Assembly: GCF_000747525.1 (NCBI RefSeq)
Contig: NZ_CP009278.1
Location: 310,001 to 374,000, forward strand
Source: Sphingobacterium sp. ML3W
GTDB taxonomy: Bacteria > Bacteroidota > Bacteroidia > Sphingobacteriales > Sphingobacteriaceae
Reading direction: 5' to 3'
Length of the DNA stretch: 64,000 nt
Part shown: in pieces, positions 7,024 through 16,596 of the stretch
Layout: every line of letters starts with the position of its first letter
Position numbering within the stretch: position 1 is the stretch's first letter
Translations under genes and position numbers: made by a program
Notes under the pieces: generated by a model
Database searches by the model: none
What the model saw: only the letters and a program-made list of their open reading frames with translations
Told to the model about the DNA's origin: nothing

Positions 7024-10000
7024 ATGAAAAAGATTCTTCTACTTATTACTCTGTCATTATTATATGGACATTATATTATAGCACAGCGTCTGATAAGAGG
7101 GAAAGTTGTAGATTCCAAAAATTACGGAATAAGAGGTGTGACAGTACACGACAATGTTTCAAAAAACACCGAGGTAACAGATTCCGTTGGGCTATTTAGA
7201 ATTCTGGCCACAGGAAACGTACTGACATTCTCTCATTTAATGTATTTGCATCTAAAACTTGACCTGCTGAATAAAAATGAGCTATATGTTCAATTGTTGG
7301 AACACGAGAACTCATTGGATACGGCTACAGTATTTAATACGGGATATTCAAACATCCCCAAGAATAGAGCTACGGGATCATTTTCCATTATCAGCGGAAA
7401 GGATATCCAAAAACGCGTAACGGACAATATCTTCGATAATATTGAGGGGCTGGCGTCAGGACTCCAAATGGACAGAAGAACTGGAAGCCCGGAATTGAAT
7501 GTCAGGGGGATCAATACGCTTACACCCAGTATGCTCGGCCCCTTAATCGTGGTCGATAATTTCCCTTTTTCAGGCGACATCAGCTCGCTCAATCCATTGG
7601 ACATTGAATCCGTGACCCTGCTCAAGGATGCCGCCGCTGCGAGTATCTGGGGAGCACGGGCCGGCAATGGGGTACTGGTAATCAGGACTAAGAAAGGTCA
7701 TAAGAAAAAAATGAGGCTTTCATTTAACAGCAATCTCCGGTTCAGTGAAAAGCAGGACCTTTTCTACTACTCTGCGATTTCGAGCTCAGATTTTATTTCG
7801 CTGGAACTGGACCTTTTTGAAAAAGGTTTTTATGATGCAATGTTATACAGCACCTATGCAAAACGTTTCGTGTTTTCCCCTGTAGTACAGTTGCTCCAGG
7901 ACCAGAGAAATGGAATTGGTAATATGAAAGACCTCGAAAAAAAAATAAATGCCTGGAATGGGTCAGATTATCGAAATGACCTTATGCAGCGTTATATGCG
8001 CAACGGGCTATTTCAACAATATCAAATTTCCATGGAAGGCGGGTCACCACAAATTACCCAGAGAACCTCTATAGGATATTTAAAAAATCTTGAGGGACAG
8101 AAAAAGAACAGCCAGAATAAGATCAATATCAACTGGAATATGTCGTTAACGCCAAACGATAAATGGCAAATAGCCACCTCTCTGATGTATACTGTTCAAA
8201 GGGTACAGAGCGGTGGAGGAATAGATTATCCCATCAATCCCGATGGAGAACGGTCCATACTCTATCCATATGTAGACTTGGTTGCGGACGACGGTACATA
8301 TCTCGCGGTTCCCAAAGGATATAATCCGAGATATCTTGACACATTGAGCGTATCGGGAATCAAGGATTGGCGCTACCGTCCACTGGAAGAAATCAACTTG
8401 TCTGACGGAAAATCAGATAGGAGAAGCCTCAATGCCAACCTATCGATCGGATATAAGATTACAGAATCACTTACGGTAGACGGACTCTATAATTATGAGC
8501 GATGGGACGGTGAACTTAACAGTTTACATGGGGAACAATCATATTTTGTAAGGGACCTCTTCAACCGGTTCGGATATCTGAAGAATGGGGAATTCAAAAG
8601 CCAGATACCCGAAGGTGCAGTCCTTGACCGGTCAAACTCTTCTTCACAGGCCCATCGTGGAAGATTGCAGTTAAATTTCGATAGATTGGTAGGAAAACAT
8701 GGCATTTCTGTATTGGCAGGGGCAGAAATTTCGGACAGGACTGTCAGCACTTCAACTTCGAGGCACTATGGATATAACGATTTACTAGCCACAATACTTA
8801 TCAATCCTAATGAACAATATCCTATTTTCGACGACCTAGGAGGCTCTAGTACTATTCCTTTTCCGTACGGTCTGGGCAAGTCAAAGGAAAGGTTTGTTTC
8901 ATTCTACCTGAACGGATCCTATGAGTATATGGAAAAATATGTTGCAACGGTTTCGGCTAGGAGAGACGCATCCAATCTTTTCGGCGTGAAAACAAACGAA
9001 AGATGGAACCCTCTGTGGTCAACCGGGATGATGTGGAATACAAAACGTGAAAAATTTATGCAAGCGAAAAAATGGATCAACGAATTTAAGTTGAAGTTCA
9101 CGATGGGACACAGTGGAAATGCGGGCGGGGTTGCTAGTACGCTGCCTATCCTTCAGTACAAAACACCCTCCTCCATAAATCTCTATACCATAAAAAGAGC
9201 CGCAGTTACGACTCTTCCTAATCCGTCGCTGCGATGGGAGGAAGTCAGTATGCTTAATCTGGGGGCAGAATTTTCCCTTTTTGGAAACAGGTTTAGGGGT
9301 TCCTTTGATTATTTCCTGAAAAAATCCTCGAACCTCCTTTCTGCTGATCCGCTTGATCCGACAAACGGATTCAACACCATCACGCGGAACGTAGCGAAAG
9401 TCCGCGGCAGAGGTTTCGACCTGATGCTGTCATCGCGGAACTTAGAAGGTGAATTTGGCTGGACGACTTCTTTTCTCCTGTCCAGCACTAGGGATAGGGT
9501 GACAACGTTCTTTGGAAATACTCCCACAACCTCCAGCCTGGTCTCCTACACAGGACGTAGGCTAAACCCGGTAGAAGGTTATTCACTTTATCCTGTTTTT
9601 TCATACCGGTTTGCGGGACTTGATCCGCAGACTGGAGATCCCATGGGCTACGGGCTGGATGGTCTGTCGAAGGAATATGCCGCCCTCCTGAGAGATTCCA
9701 TCCAATATCTAAAATATCATGGTCCAGCACTTCCGGTATTCCATGGCTCTCTTCAGAACACTCTCTCCTATAAAGGGGTCGAACTATGGGTGAACCTATC
9801 TTTTAAATTTGGACATTATTTCCAGAAAGAAACGATTATGTACAATGACCTTTTCAATTCCTGGATTGGACATAGTGACTACGGGCGCCGATGGAAGGTA
9901 CCGGGCGACGAGAAGTATACAGATATTCCCTCCATGATATATCCTGCAAATTCAAACAGGGATGATTTCTTTGCACATTCCGAGGCTAATATTTTGAAGG

Positions 10001-10209
10001 GAGATCTCATCCGGTTACAGGATTTAAGGTTATCCTATGATATATTCTCCAAAATAAAATCCCCTAAAGGAATTACCTCTATGAATGTATCAATGGTTGC
10101 CAGCAATCTGGGAATACTCTGGAAGTCGGCTGGGGGAAAGATAGACCCCGACTATTATCAGCTTCCTACTCCGCGGACATATTCACTGGGTTTACAAATT
10201 ACATTCTAA
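7024..10209 (+). CDS. SusC/RagA-family TonB-linked outer-membrane protein
   Basis: The product is 1061 aa. Signal peptide MKKILLLITLSLLYGHYIIA is followed by a CarboxypepD_reg-like domain (residues about 22-90) and a plug domain (about 95-225). The plug shows YSNIPKNRATGSFSIISGKD, LNVRGINTL and ESVTLLKDAAAASIWGARAG, the SusC signature stretch. The remainder is the 22-strand-type barrel ending in aromatic 'YSLGLQITF'. No STN domain is present, so it is not the sigma-signalling class. It should import a bulky ligand with the SusD partner that starts one base after its stop. The ligand cannot be deduced; no glycosidase or sulfatase is adjacent, so a glycan substrate is not indicated. Confidence 0.93.
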   Translation: MKKILLLITLSLLYGHYIIAQRLIRGKVVDSKNYGIRGVTVHDNVSKNTEVTDSVGLFRILATGNVLTFSHLMYLHLKLDLLNKNELYVQLLEHENSLDTATVFNTGYSNIPKNRATGSFSIISGKDIQKRVTDNIFDNIEGLASGLQMDRRTGSPELNVRGINTLTPSMLGPLIVVDNFPFSGDISSLNPLDIESVTLLKDAAAASIWGARAGNGVLVIRTKKGHKKKMRLSFNSNLRFSEKQDLFYYSAISSSDFISLELDLFEKGFYDAMLYSTYAKRFVFSPVVQLLQDQRNGIGNMKDLEKKINAWNGSDYRNDLMQRYMRNGLFQQYQISMEGGSPQITQRTSIGYLKNLEGQKKNSQNKININWNMSLTPNDKWQIATSLMYTVQRVQSGGGIDYPINPDGERSILYPYVDLVADDGTYLAVPKGYNPRYLDTLSVSGIKDWRYRPLEEINLSDGKSDRRSLNANLSIGYKITESLTVDGLYNYERWDGELNSLHGEQSYFVRDLFNRFGYLKNGEFKSQIPEGAVLDRSNSSSQAHRGRLQLNFDRLVGKHGISVLAGAEISDRTVSTSTSRHYGYNDLLATILINPNEQYPIFDDLGGSSTIPFPYGLGKSKERFVSFYLNGSYEYMEKYVATVSARRDASNLFGVKTNERWNPLWSTGMMWNTKREKFMQAKKWINEFKLKFTMGHSGNAGGVASTLPILQYKTPSSINLYTIKRAAVTTLPNPSLRWEEVSMLNLGAEFSLFGNRFRGSFDYFLKKSSNLLSADPLDPTNGFNTITRNVAKVRGRGFDLMLSSRNLEGEFGWTTSFLLSSTRDRVTTFFGNTPTTSSLVSYTGRRLNPVEGYSLYPVFSYRFAGLDPQTGDPMGYGLDGLSKEYAALLRDSIQYLKYHGPALPVFHGSLQNTLSYKGVELWVNLSFKFGHYFQKETIMYNDLFNSWIGHSDYGRRWKVPGDEKYTDIPSMIYPANSNRDDFFAHSEANILKGDLIRLQDLRLSYDIFSKIKSPKGITSMNVSMVASNLGILWKSAGGKIDPDYYQLPTPRTYSLGLQITF

Positions 10210-10210
10210 C

Positions 10211-11599
10211 ATGATGAAAATGAAAAGATATCTATGTTTTTCACTGGTACTTTGCTTTCTGCAAATGACAATGTCCAGCTGTGAATCATTTTTGGAGGAA
10301 AAACCGGAAGCGAATCTCACGACGCCCCAAAATCTGATGGACCTTAGGTCCTTGCTTGACGATGAATCCATCATTAACCGTAGTTTTCCTGGACTTATGG
10401 AAATGGGAACGGACGATTATTACCTGGACTATACGGACTGGGCCTCAAGACCTGCCTACGAAAAGAGCATTTATTGCTGGCAGCCTGTTGCGATGACCAC
10501 AACAGACAATGTTTCCACGTTCTGGACCAACCCATATAGGGTAATATCGACTGCAAACATTGTCCTTGAAAGTTTGGAAAGATTGGGACTCAGTGCTACC
10601 GAAGAAGGACAAAAACTCGCCGGTGAGGCATATTTCATTAGAGGTTATATGCATTTTAGCCTTGCGCAGATTTATGCCATGGATGAAGATACTGACTCCG
10701 GCCCCATGGGAATCCCGATAAGGCGTTCATCCGATATTGATATTAAAACGGTCAGAAGCTCCGTTGCAGAGACATACAATACCATCCTGGAAGACCTAGA
10801 AACGGCCACCCGGTTATTGCCCGAATCGACTGATTACCTGACTCGTGCGGACAGAACAGCTGCCTTTGCGGCACTTTCAAGAATATATCTATTTCGTGGT
10901 GACTATGACAGCGCACTCCGCTATGCTGAAAAAGTACTCGAGAAAAGAAACATACTTCTGGATTATAACAGTATAGATGTAAATAGCAAAAATCCATTTC
11001 CTGTCAAGAGCAATCCTGAAATACTGTATTTTGGGATAAGCTCTTCTGCAAGCTCGCTTTTAGCCGTCACCAGAAGTAATGTTGACAGCCTTCTTTATCG
11101 TTCATTTGAGAATGATGACCTTCGTAAACAAGCATTTTTTACAAAAAAAAGAGAGAAGGTTTTCACTTTCAAGGGCTTCTATAGCGGGGCGGAAGTATCC
11201 TTCTTTTATGGACTGGCTCTGGACGAGGTTTATCTGAATAAGGCAGAATGTCTGGTCCGACTACAGAAGGTCAATGAAGGGCTCAGTGTATTGAACAAAC
11301 TTCTTGAAAACAGATATAAACAGGGAAGTTTTGTTCATTATACAGATTTGGGATATTTGGACGCATTGAAGATCATCCTGACTGAACGGCGTAAAGAAAT
11401 GTGCAGACGTGGGGTCAGGTGGTCGGATCTGAGAAGGCTAAATGCCGATTTCGAATTCCGTAAAAAATTGAAAAGAAGTATCGTGCAGGCAAATGGTTCC
11501 GCTGAAGAATTTGTATTGGACCCTGACAGCAAAAGTTCTGTTTTTTTTATACCTGATGAGGTTATTTCGAGGACCGGTATCGTACAGAATCCCCAATAA
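10211..11599 (+). CDS. SusD/RagB-family outer-membrane lipoprotein
   Basis: The product is 462 aa. The signal peptide ends in a lipobox (MTMSSC, Cys about residue 24), so the mature protein is a surface lipoprotein. 'FLEEKPEANLTTPQNLMDLR' is the usual start of RagB/SusD proteins of the TlpA-linked subgroup. TPR-like helices follow ('GEAYFIRGYMHFSLAQIYA' and 'AAFAALSRIYLFRGDYDSAL'), and the C-terminus has 'ERRKEMCRRGVRWSDLRRLN', a conserved late helix. It is the ligand-binding lid of the SusC transporter and forms an operon with it, with 1 base between them. A long terminator hairpin follows. Confidence 0.92.
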   Translation: MMKMKRYLCFSLVLCFLQMTMSSCESFLEEKPEANLTTPQNLMDLRSLLDDESIINRSFPGLMEMGTDDYYLDYTDWASRPAYEKSIYCWQPVAMTTTDNVSTFWTNPYRVISTANIVLESLERLGLSATEEGQKLAGEAYFIRGYMHFSLAQIYAMDEDTDSGPMGIPIRRSSDIDIKTVRSSVAETYNTILEDLETATRLLPESTDYLTRADRTAAFAALSRIYLFRGDYDSALRYAEKVLEKRNILLDYNSIDVNSKNPFPVKSNPEILYFGISSSASSLLAVTRSNVDSLLYRSFENDDLRKQAFFTKKREKVFTFKGFYSGAEVSFFYGLALDEVYLNKAECLVRLQKVNEGLSVLNKLLENRYKQGSFVHYTDLGYLDALKIILTERRKEMCRRGVRWSDLRRLNADFEFRKKLKRSIVQANGSAEEFVLDPDSKSSVFFIPDEVISRTGIVQNPQ

Positions 11600-11607
11600 A
11601 CAAAGTT

Positions 11608-11650
11608 ATTACACCACAATTCCCCTAACAGAGGGGAATTGTGGTGTAAT
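11608..11650. terminator. Bidirectional terminator between susD-like and DUF6520-like genes
   Basis: Perfect 19-bp arms (11608-11626 and 11632-11650) enclose a 5-base loop. The hairpin lies 8 bases after the SusD stop and 3 bases before the facing gene's stop, so it can serve both convergent genes. Confidence 0.8.
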
Positions 11651-11653
11651 GCA

Positions 11654-12007
11654 TTATTGATCCCTAAAAGATTTAACAGTAGCATTATCAGTTTTGGCAT
11701 CCAAGGCATCCTGAATATTGTTCTTAGCTGTCGAATCAAGTACAGGATGGGAAGGATCCGCTGTATTTGCCGGAGCCTGTATCTCACAAATTACCACAAC
11801 ACCGTTTCCACAATTAGGATTAGGCGTGCTCGAATAGCTCGAGGGGAGGGTTGGATCACCACTGGTATAATACCATGAAGGATCAATGAGACTATTACTG
11901 GTAACATTTTCCTTCTTCTCCATTGCTTTCACAACTACAAAAATACCAAATAATAAAATGAATAATGCTAGACAGGCACGTAGCCCGTTATTTTTTAAAG
12001 TACCCAT
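11654..12007 (-). CDS. DUF6520-like small exported protein with two cysteines
   Basis: The product is 117 aa. Residues 9-27 form a hydrophobic signal or anchor segment (ACLALFILLFGIFVVVKA). The mature part has 'SWYYTSGDP', then a cysteine pair in NPNCGNGVVVICEIQAP (seven residues between the cysteines), then a polar helical tail. This layout (W-Y motif, C...C followed by 'IQA') matches the DUF6520 family of Bacteroidota, whose function is unknown. It converges on the TlpA/SusC/SusD operon. The paired cysteines make it a plausible disulfide partner for the TlpA protein, but that is inference. Confidence 0.6.
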   Translation of the reverse strand: MGTLKNNGLRACLALFILLFGIFVVVKAMEKKENVTSNSLIDPSWYYTSGDPTLPSSYSSTPNPNCGNGVVVICEIQAPANTADPSHPVLDSTAKNNIQDALDAKTDNATVKSFRDQ

Positions 12008-12882
12008 AAGGCAATTTATGCACTTGAAGATGAGTGCGAACTTTAGTCTGTAATTTTGTTTATAACCGTTGCATGTCAGTTTTGCCTCACAGTTATGCGC
12101 TTGAGGGATCCGTATCGGTCATGCATTTCTCCCCTGAATGCGGTTGACCATTGATTGTATCTTTGGCTGTTCAGGCCTGAATAGTGCAAATTTGCGTGGG
12201 AACCAGTTCTTGTCTTTAACTCTCTTTAGGGCTAAGGATAGACAGATAGGGGTACTGTATAGTCCTTTGAAAAAAAGCACTTGTCGGTACCTGAACTGAA
12301 AGACAACCAATCCATACAGCTTTGTCCATAAAGACTGTAACACTGTCCATATTGATTGGACGAGTCGTTCAATTTTGTTTTTTGCTGTTTGTAGACTTTT
12401 CATCTTCGTTCATTTTACCTATCCATAACCTGTTGCTCAGCGGCACATCCTTGGCGCGGCCTGTCCTCTGTTTTCTCTTTGCACTTTGTCGCTGTACCCG
12501 CGTCCCTATTTGTTGCTCCAAATACCCAATCGCCATTAACAAGCGTACCATACGTACCTGAAGCGATCCGTCGGGAAAGACGGATATGGACCCAACCCTG
12601 GTACGCTCGCCATTTCATTATATTTATCGTTGTTATCTTACATCTTTATCATTTCGTATTTATACCATAGCTAACATGGATTGATAATTCCATTGCTTGA
12701 AAGCAAAAGAAATACAATCTTCATTTCTTTCCATATTAATTGGTTTTTATTCATTTTTTGGATAGAAATAAATGAGAAAACTTGAAAAACATCGAAAATA
12801 TTTGCTTTTTAAACTTATTTTTAATAAACTAGAGATTCGTATGGGGTAATAAACCAGCCAATTAACCACAAATATTGCTATT
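12008..12882. other. Gene-poor tract with one doubtful ORF and a GC-rich patch
   Basis: 875 bases. It holds one doubtful minus-strand frame (12119-12403, listed separately). A visibly GC-rich patch lies at about 12440-12610, where several short frames overlap on both strands; two are on the minus strand (12369-12551 and 12415-12618). None has a recognisable domain. A small hairpin tccgtc/gacgga sits near 12566-12583. From about 12660 to 12882 the sequence is AT-rich and should contain the promoter of the LytTR gene. No tRNA seen. Confidence 0.5.
12119..12403 (-). CDS. Hypothetical small basic protein, doubtful
   Basis: A 94-aa frame that begins MKSLQTAKNKIERLVQSIWT and is rich in K, R, W and F, with 'LVVFQFRYRQVLFF' the only hydrophobic run. 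No domain is recognised. It lies upstream of, and on the same strand as, the DUF6520-like gene, 111 bases away. A shorter frame overlaps its start in another phase. It may be a remnant or a non-coding open frame. Confidence 0.25.
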   Translation of the reverse strand: MKSLQTAKNKIERLVQSIWTVLQSLWTKLYGLVVFQFRYRQVLFFKGLYSTPICLSLALKRVKDKNWFPRKFALFRPEQPKIQSMVNRIQGRNA

Positions 12883-13818
12883 ATGGAAGCCAATAAAGTT
12901 ATCGAAGAAGATGAGGATTGCGATCTGTCAACACGTGATCATTGGAAAGCAAGAATATCTTGGATACTTATTTTTTCACTTTTCAATGCTTTTTTAGGAT
13001 ATCCAATAGGTGAGGGCTGGAATATTTTAGAATATTGCCTTTCGAGTTCTAATTTCTATATTGATTTTTTATGGAGCTTTGTTTATCTGACCATGATGAT
13101 GCTTTGGACTATAGAGGTAACCGCATATTTTGATAAAAAGCAGTTATGGAAGGACGGATTCTTGAACCGTCTGATTGCCCAGCTATTATTCGCATTTTTA
13201 CCTTCAATGCTATTTTTAGAGATGGCAGATCAGTTATATACTCAGGTAAGTGCAAGAAGATTGTTTCGGATAAACCAAAACATAAGCCAATTTCCTTTCT
13301 TTTTTTGGGTATCATTAATTTACACGTTATTCTATAGTCTAATCTCACTTTTTGCTGAATATATGAACAGCGTAAATAGAACTGGAGCAACTATGATGGA
13401 TAACTTGATTTCCTCAGGTGCTAAAATAATTGATGAAGAGAGAAAGGTCGATAGTCAAAATAATGATAACAGTAATCCTGTTATAACCATTCGAGAAGGA
13501 AAAGAAATAAGATTGAATGATCTGGACATTGTTTGGGTAAGCAATAGTAACGGGATGAATATCATCTACGAACGGAATTATGATAACCCACCAGTTCAAG
13601 ACGGTCATCCGTTGAAGTTTTGGGTTGAAAGGCTCGATTCGAAAGATTATTATCAAATATCTCGTTGGGATTTGGTGCATCGAGATATTATAAAAGGTTA
13701 CACCATAAAACCCGATAAAAATTTTAAAATGGAACTGGACTATCCTGGCGAGCATCAGCTTATACTCAATAAGGATAAAATGGATGATTTTGCAAAATGG
13801 TTTTCGAAGGAGCTGTAA
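12883..13818 (+). CDS. Membrane-anchored LytTR-domain transcriptional regulator
   Basis: The product is 311 aa. Four hydrophobic segments occupy roughly residues 25-45, 55-80, 95-115 and 135-160. After a charged linker the C-terminal 120 residues read as a LytTR DNA-binding domain: 'IREGKEIRLNDLDIVWVSNS', a region around 'DYYQISRWDLVHRDIIKGYT' and a final 'HQLILNKDKMDDFAKWF'. No receiver domain or histidine kinase gene is next to it, so it resembles the one-component, membrane-bound LytTR regulators common in Bacteroidota. Signal and targets are unknown. Upstream sequence is very AT-rich. Confidence 0.75.
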   Translation: MEANKVIEEDEDCDLSTRDHWKARISWILIFSLFNAFLGYPIGEGWNILEYCLSSSNFYIDFLWSFVYLTMMMLWTIEVTAYFDKKQLWKDGFLNRLIAQLLFAFLPSMLFLEMADQLYTQVSARRLFRINQNISQFPFFFWVSLIYTLFYSLISLFAEYMNSVNRTGATMMDNLISSGAKIIDEERKVDSQNNDNSNPVITIREGKEIRLNDLDIVWVSNSNGMNIIYERNYDNPPVQDGHPLKFWVERLDSKDYYQISRWDLVHRDIIKGYTIKPDKNFKMELDYPGEHQLILNKDKMDDFAKWFSKEL

Positions 13819-13972
13819 ATAGATAAGCAGACGATGAAGCAGTATAAGGACCTTTTTATTCAATTAATTACATGGTTATTTTGTGTTGAGGTAAATTCTC
13901 AACCCTTTAAGTTTCTTTCATAAATTTTCAATATAACTTTGGTGAAAATATGGGAAAGTTGACGAACTTATA

Positions 13973-15334
13973 TTAAATTGTGTAAGGATGTTTCCACGGT
14001 GCACGATAAGGTCTTCTTAATAATTTGGTTGCTTCCGGATCATCAATACATATTTTTTTGATAGGGTCATAGACCAGCGGTCGTTTTAATAGCATGGACA
14101 GATTGGCCAGAATACAACTTGCTGTAGATATGTGTCCCTCTTCGATATCAGCAACGGGTAAATGATCATTTTCAATTGCCGATAGGAGATTCAGCATGTG
14201 CTGCCGCGTTGCGGGAGCTGTATGTAATTCAATGCGGGGTTCTTTTAGGTCCTCTGGGAATTCTTCTTTTTCAAAAACGACGTCCATTGCGATTCGTTCT
14301 CCTTTACCAACCGGAATAAACTCATACTTCATCACACTTCCCTTTAAAGTACCCTTGTCTCCATAGATAATAAATGCCCATGGATATTCGGGGTCAGCTG
14401 GCGTACCCCAAGAACGCATTTGCCATACGCAGTTGAGGTCAGGATATTCAAATATGGCAGTCTGCGTATCCGGCACGTTCGACTTCCCCCCCTTTTGCAC
14501 AAAGATACCACCTGTTGCACTGATTTTATTCGGCCATTTAAGTTGGAGCAACCAACGGACAGCGTCGAACATGTGCATGCCCATATCGCCCGTAATACCA
14601 TTCCCGTATTCCATAAAGGTTCGCCACCAACCTCCATGTGGCAAGCTATCATAAGGGCGCAAGGGGGCGGGACCAGTCCACATTTCGTAATCCAGAAAAT
14701 CAGGGACCGGCTGTAATGGTGGATTACCATTCTGTCGCATATGGTAGTAGCAACACATTTCTACCTGTGATATTTTACCGAGTAGACCTTGGTCTATCAC
14801 CCTTTGTTTAGCGTCTAGGAGATGGGAGGTACTTCTCCGTTGTGTCCCTACCTGCACTTTTTTATTGAGCTTTCGAGCAGCTTGGAGTATGGCTTCTCCT
14901 TCCAGTACATCAATACTGACAGGTTTTTGTAGATAGATATGGGCACCAGCACGCATCGTGTCAATCGCCTGTCGCGCGTGCCAGTGATCGGGTGTGCCGA
15001 TAAGCACGAGATCGAATTTATGCTCCGCCAGCATCTTCCTATAATCCGTATAGAGCGATGGTATCTTTCTAGATACTTGTCGTTCGCTGATGAGTTTGCC
15101 AGCTTCCTGTAGATGGTTATTGTCCACATCGCAGATAGCGACAACATCAATATCCCTGACCTGCATGAGTCTAAATAGATCGCTTTTTCCGTACCAACCT
15201 GCTCCGATCAATCCGACACGCAAGTTTTTACTTGGATTTGTAAAGGCTAGCCCATTAGTCTGCAATGCAGATAAGGTTAAAACGGCACTTGTATTTTGAA
15301 TGAATTTTCTACGGTTTAGGTTTAAGTCAGCCAT
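13973..15334 (-). CDS. Gfo/Idh/MocA-family oxidoreductase, exported (Tat-type signal)
   Basis: The product is 453 aa. The N-terminus has 'NRRKFIQNTSAVLTLSALQT', a twin-arginine signal of the kind found on many Bacteroidota Gfo/Idh/MocA proteins. The Rossmann loop is 'RVGLIGAGWYGKSDLFRLM'. 'IGTPDHWHARQAIDTMRAG' and 'HIYLQKPVSI' (EKP-type lysine motif as QKP) are the conserved NAD-site and catalytic regions. The C-terminal half is the beta-sheet substrate domain with 'GMHMFDAVRWLL'. Such enzymes oxidise or reduce sugar-like polyols, or in some cases cleave glycosides, in the periplasm. The substrate is unknown and the gene stands alone on its strand. Confidence 0.88.
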   Translation of the reverse strand: MADLNLNRRKFIQNTSAVLTLSALQTNGLAFTNPSKNLRVGLIGAGWYGKSDLFRLMQVRDIDVVAICDVDNNHLQEAGKLISERQVSRKIPSLYTDYRKMLAEHKFDLVLIGTPDHWHARQAIDTMRAGAHIYLQKPVSIDVLEGEAILQAARKLNKKVQVGTQRRSTSHLLDAKQRVIDQGLLGKISQVEMCCYYHMRQNGNPPLQPVPDFLDYEMWTGPAPLRPYDSLPHGGWWRTFMEYGNGITGDMGMHMFDAVRWLLQLKWPNKISATGGIFVQKGGKSNVPDTQTAIFEYPDLNCVWQMRSWGTPADPEYPWAFIIYGDKGTLKGSVMKYEFIPVGKGERIAMDVVFEKEEFPEDLKEPRIELHTAPATRQHMLNLLSAIENDHLPVADIEEGHISTASCILANLSMLLKRPLVYDPIKKICIDDPEATKLLRRPYRAPWKHPYTI

Positions 15335-15621
15335 ATATCTGTTGGTTTATTGGTTGTTATGAGGAAGAATAACATATGAAGATACTAATTATTTGACTAT
15401 TTCTGGTCTAAAGATCTATTTAAATAAGAAGATTTTAGTTGATGTTTTTATCTGATTCTCTTCCCATTACTTATAGAAGCGACTATATACGGAGGCTATA
15501 AATTTGAAAAGAAGTTGAACTTGGATAACTGGTGCCAATTTCAACTTCATCTGTGTTATTAAAGATAAATTCTCAATTATTTCTTTCTAGTCAAGAAATC
15601 TATTCAAAATAAGTAAGCGTA

Positions 15622-16587
15622 TCAATGGCTCGATCCTTTTGTCGGTATTAAAATATTGACGCCTGCTTGAACTGCCATTCCACCGAAACGGCTTTCTGTA
15701 GCAAAATTTTGCGTAATACGAGCCATAGCCCCAATTTTTTTAGGGACAATCCAATAGGAAACAAACCCACCAACACCAGCAGTTTGGTCAGAAAGAAAAC
15801 TACCCTCCGTTCCCTTGTCGTCCGAGACCTGTTTGGTGTAATGTCCAAATACACCCACTTCATCACCTCGCGAGTTTAGGAGATACGAACCTCCCATGTC
15901 GACCGTAAGATGGCTGCCCTCTTTGAAGTCCGTATCTTTTTGCCATTGGTTGATCTCTAAAGTTGGTGCTATACTTAAGTTGATTTTGGGTTGCGGTTTG
16001 TATTGCAAAGCCCCACGTATATTGTGTGACCAATAACCATGGCCACCATTATCTAAACTATTATGTTCATATTTCCCTGTTGGTGCCCATACTCCATAAT
16101 TTAAGGCATATTTAAAGTTACCATCTTTCCATGATAGCCAGATGGGTTGGATGTACATGTCGCCAAAGCCGATACTTTTATTGGTGAAGTTATAGCGACC
16201 TGAACCTGTCTGTTGCGAATAGTAATCCAATGCGATACTGGCGGTAGGACTATTCAATGTCGGTATGATCATCATTCCCCAATCTGCATTTAGAATTTTT
16301 CCTTTACCGCCATATATGGCCATTAAAATAAATGAATGCGTTTTGACATTTTGTTCGATATTGAGCGTGGTCGGATTATTAGGTGTCGGATTGATCAGTT
16401 GATCCGATTTATTGCCCTGTTTATTATAATAGTTCATATTGGCATAACCATACCATACCGGTATAATAAAGCCAGCATGAGGGGCAAAATAATCATTAGG
16501 GTTAAAGGATGAACCATTGTAATGACCTTGCGCAAAACTACTGATACTGATCATCAGTAACAGCAGTAAATTGAGGAGCTTTTTCAT
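15622..16587 (-). CDS. COG4313-type outer-membrane protein (meta-pathway phenol degradation family)
   Basis: The product is 321 aa. A signal peptide ends at SISSFAQG. The rest alternates short aromatic beta-strands ('MMIIPTLNSPTASI', 'FKYALNYGVWAPTGKY' and 'GVGGFVSYWIVPKKIGAMAR'), the pattern of the SphA/COG4313 'protein involved in meta-pathway of phenol degradation'. These are thought to be outer-membrane channels for hydrophobic or aromatic compounds. The gene lies 9 bases downstream of the amidohydrolase gene on the same strand, so the two are probably co-transcribed and may share a substrate. Confidence 0.8.
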   Translation of the reverse strand: MKKLLNLLLLLMISISSFAQGHYNGSSFNPNDYFAPHAGFIIPVWYGYANMNYYNKQGNKSDQLINPTPNNPTTLNIEQNVKTHSFILMAIYGGKGKILNADWGMMIIPTLNSPTASIALDYYSQQTGSGRYNFTNKSIGFGDMYIQPIWLSWKDGNFKYALNYGVWAPTGKYEHNSLDNGGHGYWSHNIRGALQYKPQPKINLSIAPTLEINQWQKDTDFKEGSHLTVDMGGSYLLNSRGDEVGVFGHYTKQVSDDKGTEGSFLSDQTAGVGGFVSYWIVPKKIGAMARITQNFATESRFGGMAVQAGVNILIPTKGSSH

Positions 16588-16596
16588 AAGGTATGT

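Noticed and set aside
12415..12618. 67-aa frame in the GC-rich patch
   Set aside because: No domain and several competing frames; listed only as part of the gene-poor tract.
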